Below, one piece after another: positions 24,134 to 27,378 of a stretch of DNA of 27,378 nucleotides; the first letter of the stretch is position 1; every line of letters begins with the position of its first letter. Source of the stretch: CAILHX01 sp046155285 (GTDB lineage: Bacteria > Pseudomonadota > Gammaproteobacteria > Burkholderiales > Methylophilaceae); contig JBJXEA010000023.1 in the NCBI GenBank assembly GCA_046155285.1, positions 1 to 27,378 of the forward strand. Reading direction: 5' to 3'. Under the pieces are notes generated by a model. That model was given only the letters and a program-made list of their open reading frames with translations. It searched no databases and was not told the DNA's origin. The translations under genes were made by a program, and so were the position numbers.

Positions 24134-24144
24134 TTTACTATAGT
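24116..24144 (+). promoter_or_regulatory. Candidate cbbL promoter
   Basis: TATAGT at 24139-24144 is a good -10. The -35 position (24116-24121, TTCTTC) is poor with a 17-bp spacer, as expected for an activator-dependent promoter. An alternative -10 TATACT lies at 24123-24128. Confidence 0.4.
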
Positions 24145-24200
24145 GCGGGTCAAGGTCGTCTAAACGACCATCAATTTATAATCATTTTTTGGAGGAAGTC

Positions 24201-25676
24201 ATGGCATCTGAAACGATGAAGGAAGGCGCTGAGCGCTATAAAGCAGGGGTTCTACCTTACAAGAAAATGGGCTATTGGCAGCCTGATTATCAAGTCAAAG
24301 ATACCGATTTGCTGGCGATGTTCCGCATTACGCCGCACGCCGGGCACGACCCAGAAGAAATTGCGGCAGCGGTTGCCGGTGAGTCTTCTACCGCCACCTG
24401 GACGGTGGTATGGACGGATAGACTGACCGCTTGCGAGATGTACCGCGCTAAGGCTTATCGCGTTGACGCTGTGCCTAACACTGGCGAAGGTACCAAAACT
24501 GAAGCGCAATTTTTTGCCTACATCGCTTACGAGCTTGACTTGTTTGAAGGCGGCTCCATCGCCAACTTGACCGCTTCTATTATCGGCAACGTGTTTGGGA
24601 TGAAGGCCGTGAAAGCGCTGCGTTTGGAAGACATGCGTATTCCCGTGGCCTACCTCAAGACTTTCCAAGGCCCTGCCACTGGCGTGATCGTTGAACGTGA
24701 GCGCTTGGACAAATTTGGCCGCCCGCTGTTGGGCGCGACCACTAAACCTAAATTAGGTCTTTCAGGCCGCAACTATGGCCGCGTGGTGTACGAAGGCCTC
24801 AAGGGCGGGCTGGACTTCATGAAGGACGATGAGAACATCAACTCGCAACCTTTCATGCATTGGCGCGACCGTTTTCTGTATTGCATGGATGCCGTGAATA
24901 AAGCCTCTGCTGCCACTGGCGAGATCAAAGGCCACTACCTGAATGTGACCGCTGGCACCATGGAAGAAATGTACAAGCGTGCTGAATTCGCCAAGAGCCT
25001 AGGCTCAGTCATCATCATGATTGACTTGGTGATTGGCTACACCGCGATTCAATCTATGGCGATATGGGCGCGTCAGAACGACATGATTCTGCACTTGCAC
25101 CGCGCTGGTAACTCGACCTATTCCCGTCAAAAGAATCACGGTATGAACTTCCGCGTGATTTGTAAGTGGATGCGAATGGCGGGCGTGGATCACATCCATG
25201 CTGGTACCGTGGTGGGCAAGCTGGAAGGCGACCCTGCGATGATCAAGGGCTTCTACGACACGCTGCTCGACGACCATACGCCGCAAAATCTGGAGCATGG
25301 TCTGTTCTTCGAACAAGACTGGGCTTCGCTCAATAAATGTATGCCAGTGGCTTCCGGCGGCATTCACGCCGGTCAGATGCACCAATTGCTCACCTATTTG
25401 GGCGACGACGTGGTGCTGCAGTTTGGTGGCGGTACTATCGGCCATCCACAAGGCATTCAGGCTGGCGCACAAGCCAACCGCGTGGCGCTGGAAGCCATGG
25501 TGCTGGCACGTAACGAAGGCCGTGACATTTGGAACGAAGGCCCGCAGATTCTGCTGGATGCCGCCAAATGGTGTGGCCCGCTGCGTGCGGCGATTGATAC
25601 GTGGAAGGATATTACCTTCAACTATGAATCCACCGACACCGCTGACTTCGTACCTACCGCAACAACCAGTTTTTAA
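24201..25676 (+). CDS. cbbL: RuBisCO large subunit, red-type Form I (IC-like)
   Basis: RuBisCO carboxylates ribulose 1,5-bisphosphate. The protein has 491 residues. The substrate lysine is K182 in GATTKPKLGLSG, the carbamylated lysine K208 in GGLDFMKDDENINSQPF, and loop-6 lysine K340 in GTVVGKLEGDP; HLHRAGNSTYSRQ and GGTIGHPQG are also present. The N-terminus (ERYKAGVLPYKKMGYWQPDY), a small subunit with a C-terminal extension and a CbbX gene place it in red-type Form I rather than Form IA or II. About six residues (within TGEGTKTE, residues 94-101) appear extra relative to Ralstonia-like Form IC proteins as I remember them. ATG 24201 has GGAGG upstream; a TTG at 24189 is rejected. Confidence 0.96.
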   Translation: MASETMKEGAERYKAGVLPYKKMGYWQPDYQVKDTDLLAMFRITPHAGHDPEEIAAAVAGESSTATWTVVWTDRLTACEMYRAKAYRVDAVPNTGEGTKTEAQFFAYIAYELDLFEGGSIANLTASIIGNVFGMKAVKALRLEDMRIPVAYLKTFQGPATGVIVERERLDKFGRPLLGATTKPKLGLSGRNYGRVVYEGLKGGLDFMKDDENINSQPFMHWRDRFLYCMDAVNKASAATGEIKGHYLNVTAGTMEEMYKRAEFAKSLGSVIIMIDLVIGYTAIQSMAIWARQNDMILHLHRAGNSTYSRQKNHGMNFRVICKWMRMAGVDHIHAGTVVGKLEGDPAMIKGFYDTLLDDHTPQNLEHGLFFEQDWASLNKCMPVASGGIHAGQMHQLLTYLGDDVVLQFGGGTIGHPQGIQAGAQANRVALEAMVLARNEGRDIWNEGPQILLDAAKWCGPLRAAIDTWKDITFNYESTDTADFVPTATTSF

Positions 25677-25704
25677 ATCTGCTTCTAATTAAGGAGAAAA
25701 TATT

Positions 25705-26139
25705 ATGATGACCAATCCAAACGGCATCGTCACCCAAGGGCAGTTTTCATTTCTGCCGCCGCTGACGGACGAACAAATCACCAAGCAAATCAAATATGCG
25801 CTGGGCAAAGGCTGGGCAACTTCGGTGGAATACACCGACGACCCGCATCCGCGCAACACCTATTGGGAAATGTACGGCGCGCCGATGTTTGACCTGAAAG
25901 ACCCCGCGGGCATTTTGATGGAAATCAACAACTGCCGTAAGACTTTCCCCAATCACTACATCCGTGTGATGGCGTTCAGCTCAGTGCGCGGCGTGGAAAG
26001 CCCCACCATGTCGTACATCGTCAATCGTCCGAAAAACGAACCTGGCTTTGGCCTGGTGCGTCAGGAAGTTGATGGCCGCCAAGTGCGCTACACCATCCAC
26101 TCCTACGCGACTGACAAGCCAGAAGGTGAGCGCTACTAA
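25705..26139 (+). CDS. cbbS: RuBisCO small subunit, red type
   Basis: This is the small subunit of L8S8 RuBisCO. The protein has 144 residues. The core (FSFLPPLTDEQITKQIKYAL, WATSVEYTDDPHPRNTYWEM and FPNHYIRVMAFSSVRGVESP) is followed by a C-terminal extension (NRPKNEPGFGLVRQEVDGRQ, then YTIHSYATDKPEGERY). This extension, which forms a hairpin lining the central channel, marks red-type enzymes. It lies 28 bp after cbbL, with AAGGAG at 25691-25696. ATG 25705 or ATG 25708 may be the start. Its TAA is immediately followed by the cbbX GTG. Confidence 0.96.
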   Translation: MMTNPNGIVTQGQFSFLPPLTDEQITKQIKYALGKGWATSVEYTDDPHPRNTYWEMYGAPMFDLKDPAGILMEINNCRKTFPNHYIRVMAFSSVRGVESPTMSYIVNRPKNEPGFGLVRQEVDGRQVRYTIHSYATDKPEGERY

Positions 26140-27063
26140 GTGGCTGAAGTGCTGGCAGACGGCGACACCGTTGACCTTGAGGCCGAGTTTCAAGCGTCCA
26201 ATATCCAGGAAGTACTGGATAAACTGGATCGTGAGTTAATCGGCCTCAAGCCTGTCAAAACACGTATTCACGAGATTGCCGCGCTGTTGCTGGTGGACAG
26301 GCTACGCAAGCAGTTTGCGTTGACCTCGGAATCGCCCAGCTTGCACATGTGTTTCACCGGCAACCCCGGCACCGGAAAAACCACGGTGGCATTGCGTATG
26401 GCGGAGATTTTGAAGCGCTTGGGCTATGTGCGTGAAGGGCATCTGGTGTCGGTGACGCGCGACGACTTGGTTGGTCAGTACATCGGCCACACCGCGCCCA
26501 AAACTAAAGAAGTGGTGAAAAAAGCCATGGGTGGCGTGCTGTTCATAGACGAAGCCTATTACCTCTACAAGCCAGAAAACGAGCGCGACTACGGGCAGGA
26601 ATCCATCGAGATTCTGCTGCAAGTGATGGAAAACAACCGCGACGACTTGGTGGTGATTTTGGCCGGTTATCAAAATCGCATGAACCAGTTTTTTCAAAGC
26701 AACCCCGGCATGCGCTCGCGCATCGCGCACCATGTGGACTTCCCTGATTACGGCGTGAATGAATTGCTCTCCATCGCCAAGCTGATGCTCGCTGCACAGA
26801 ATTACCGTTTCAGCGTCGAGGCCGAACAGGCCTTCGCCGAATACATCCCGCTACGCATGAAACTAGGCCACTTCGCCAACGCCCGCTCCATCCGCAACGC
26901 GCTGGACAGGGCAAGATTGCGTCAAGCCAACCGCTTGTTTGGTAGCCGCACTAAGAGTTTAAGCAAGATAGACCTGATGACCCTAGAGGCCGCCGACATC
27001 CGCGCCAGTCGTGTGTTCCAAGAAGGTGCGCTGGATCTGGATGGTGATGAAGCGGTGAAGTAG
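26140..27063 (+). CDS. cbbX: CbbX, red-type RuBisCO activase (AAA+)
   Basis: CbbX is an AAA+ ATPase that uses ATP, stimulated by RuBP, to pull on the RuBisCO large subunit C-terminus and release inhibitory sugar phosphates. The protein has 307 residues. Walker A is MCFTGNPGTGKTTVALRMAE, the pore-loop segment is DDLVGQYIGHTAPKTKEVVK, Walker B is GVLFIDEAYYLYKPENERD, and the sensor/arginine region is VVILAGYQNRMNQFFQSNPG. The C-terminal helical part has FANARSIRNALDRARLRQAN. It starts at a GTG directly abutting the cbbS stop codon, with no intergenic base, so translational coupling is likely. AAGGTGAG lies 8-15 bases upstream. Confidence 0.96.
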   Translation: MAEVLADGDTVDLEAEFQASNIQEVLDKLDRELIGLKPVKTRIHEIAALLLVDRLRKQFALTSESPSLHMCFTGNPGTGKTTVALRMAEILKRLGYVREGHLVSVTRDDLVGQYIGHTAPKTKEVVKKAMGGVLFIDEAYYLYKPENERDYGQESIEILLQVMENNRDDLVVILAGYQNRMNQFFQSNPGMRSRIAHHVDFPDYGVNELLSIAKLMLAAQNYRFSVEAEQAFAEYIPLRMKLGHFANARSIRNALDRARLRQANRLFGSRTKSLSKIDLMTLEAADIRASRVFQEGALDLDGDEAVK

Positions 27064-27093
27064 TGGGGTTTTGCTCTCTCGCCACAAAAAACC

Positions 27094-27120
27094 GTCATTC
27101 CGGCGAAGGCCGGAATCTAG
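27094..27120. repeat. Solitary arm of the 104-bp element family
   Basis: GTCATTCCGGCGAAGGCCGG followed by AATCTAG is one palindromic arm, with no partner arm about 77 bp downstream, where a REP-like element sits instead. Confidence 0.7.
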
Positions 27121-27150
27121 GCAAGCATCCAATATCGCTGCCCTTGCTCT

Positions 27151-27210
27151 TGTAGGAGCGCCGCCCTCGGCGCGAAAGCACTTAATCGGGGCGAGGGCGC
27201 CCCTCCTACA
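27151..27210. repeat. REP-like palindromic repeat, copy 2
   Basis: A 60-bp palindrome begins TGTAGGAGCGCCGCCCTCGG and ends GGGCGCCCCTCCTACA. The left arm is identical to that at 1095-1119, while the loop and right arm differ. Confidence 0.85.
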
Positions 27211-27224
27211 ATTAAACCCCAAAA

Positions 27225-27269
27225 CCGTCGGGGGTTGCCCGACAGCAAGTCACTTTCCTTTGCTTGTCC
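27225..27269. repeat. Interrupted dispersed repeat next to IS end
   Basis: GTCGGG-GGTTG-CCCGAC (27227-27243) is followed by AGCAAGTCACTTTCCTTTGC. It resembles the common beta-proteobacterial intergenic repeat that normally continues with an inverted AAAGAAAGT arm. The expected right arm is absent because the IS-like sequence begins here. Confidence 0.5.
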
Positions 27270-27378
27270 TGTATAGACCGGGTACATAGGTAACAGGTGT
27301 GCCAGGACATAGGTAACACTAAGAGTCTTCACTATTGACTCAAGGATGTTCAAATGCCCTGGCAAACGAGAAACCTGA
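27270..27378 (+). mobile_element. Left end of a probable IS481-like insertion sequence
   Basis: TGTATAGACCGGGTACATAG begins a segment in which ACATAGGTAACA occurs twice (about 27285 and 27308), a pattern I associate with the left ends of IS481-like elements. A short open frame starts at 27354 and runs off the window. The exact left boundary and target duplication cannot be seen. Confidence 0.5.
27354..27378 (+). CDS. Start of a probable IS481-like transposase (partial)
   Basis: ATG 27354 opens MPWQTRNL, after which the window ends. IS481-family transposases often begin MPWK/MPWQ, and the upstream sequence carries repeated ACATAGGTAACA motifs. CAAGGA lies 5 bases upstream as a possible ribosome site. 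Eight residues are too few for certainty. Confidence 0.35.

Overview
The window (about 27.4 kb, moderate GC) reads as chromosome from a Betaproteobacterium, most likely an autotroph of the Nitrosomonadales/Gallionellaceae/Methylophilaceae neighbourhood. This rests on the uvrA / YajR-type MFS / ssb arrangement, glnA-ntrB-ntrC, the tkt-gap-pgk-pyk-fba string, a red-type (Form IC-like) RuBisCO with CbbX, and dispersed palindromic repeats of kinds common in that class. The genus cannot be fixed by eye.

Layout. 1-3015 (minus): yajR-ssb, then a 5'-complete but 3'-truncated two-GAF-domain protein, with a 94-bp palindromic repeat touching the yajR start. 3212-6025 (plus): uvrA, whose stop overlaps the stop of the convergent mtgA by 4 bp. 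6022-8131 (minus): rhodanese-aroE-mtgA, with a 104-bp inverted-repeat element between aroE and mtgA. 8203-12785 (plus): a nitrogen-control block of glnA, a small secreted DUF4124-like protein, ntrB and ntrC. Upstream of glnA are two NtrC-type sites 31 bp apart and a -24/-12 promoter, so the window appears to hold both regulator and target. 13129-14426 (plus): hps and phi, the two signature enzymes of the ribulose monophosphate (RuMP) pathway, separated by a terminator. 14488-21432 (minus): tkt-gap-pgk-pyk-fba, the trunk shared by glycolysis, the Calvin cycle and RuMP rearrangement. 21618-23095: a redoxin-family gene (minus) and rsmE (plus), separated by a second 104-bp element. 23169-27063: cbbR (minus), divergent from cbbL-cbbS-cbbX (plus). 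27064-27378: stacked repeats and what looks like the left end of an IS481-like insertion sequence, cut by the window end.

Metabolically the centre and right of the window carry both one-carbon entry points, CO2 through RuBisCO and formaldehyde through HPS/PHI, around one set of sugar-phosphate enzymes. HPS uses ribulose 5-phosphate, the same pool that phosphoribulokinase needs to make the RuBisCO substrate. Phosphoribulokinase, fructose-bisphosphatase and the pentose epimerase/isomerase are not in the window. No tRNA, rRNA or CRISPR array was seen. Most genes are ordinary housekeeping or central-carbon genes. The less ordinary points are the RuMP-Calvin juxtaposition with hps cut off from phi by a terminator, the two size-matched 104-bp elements, the repeat at the yajR start, and the IS end apparently inserted into another repeat.
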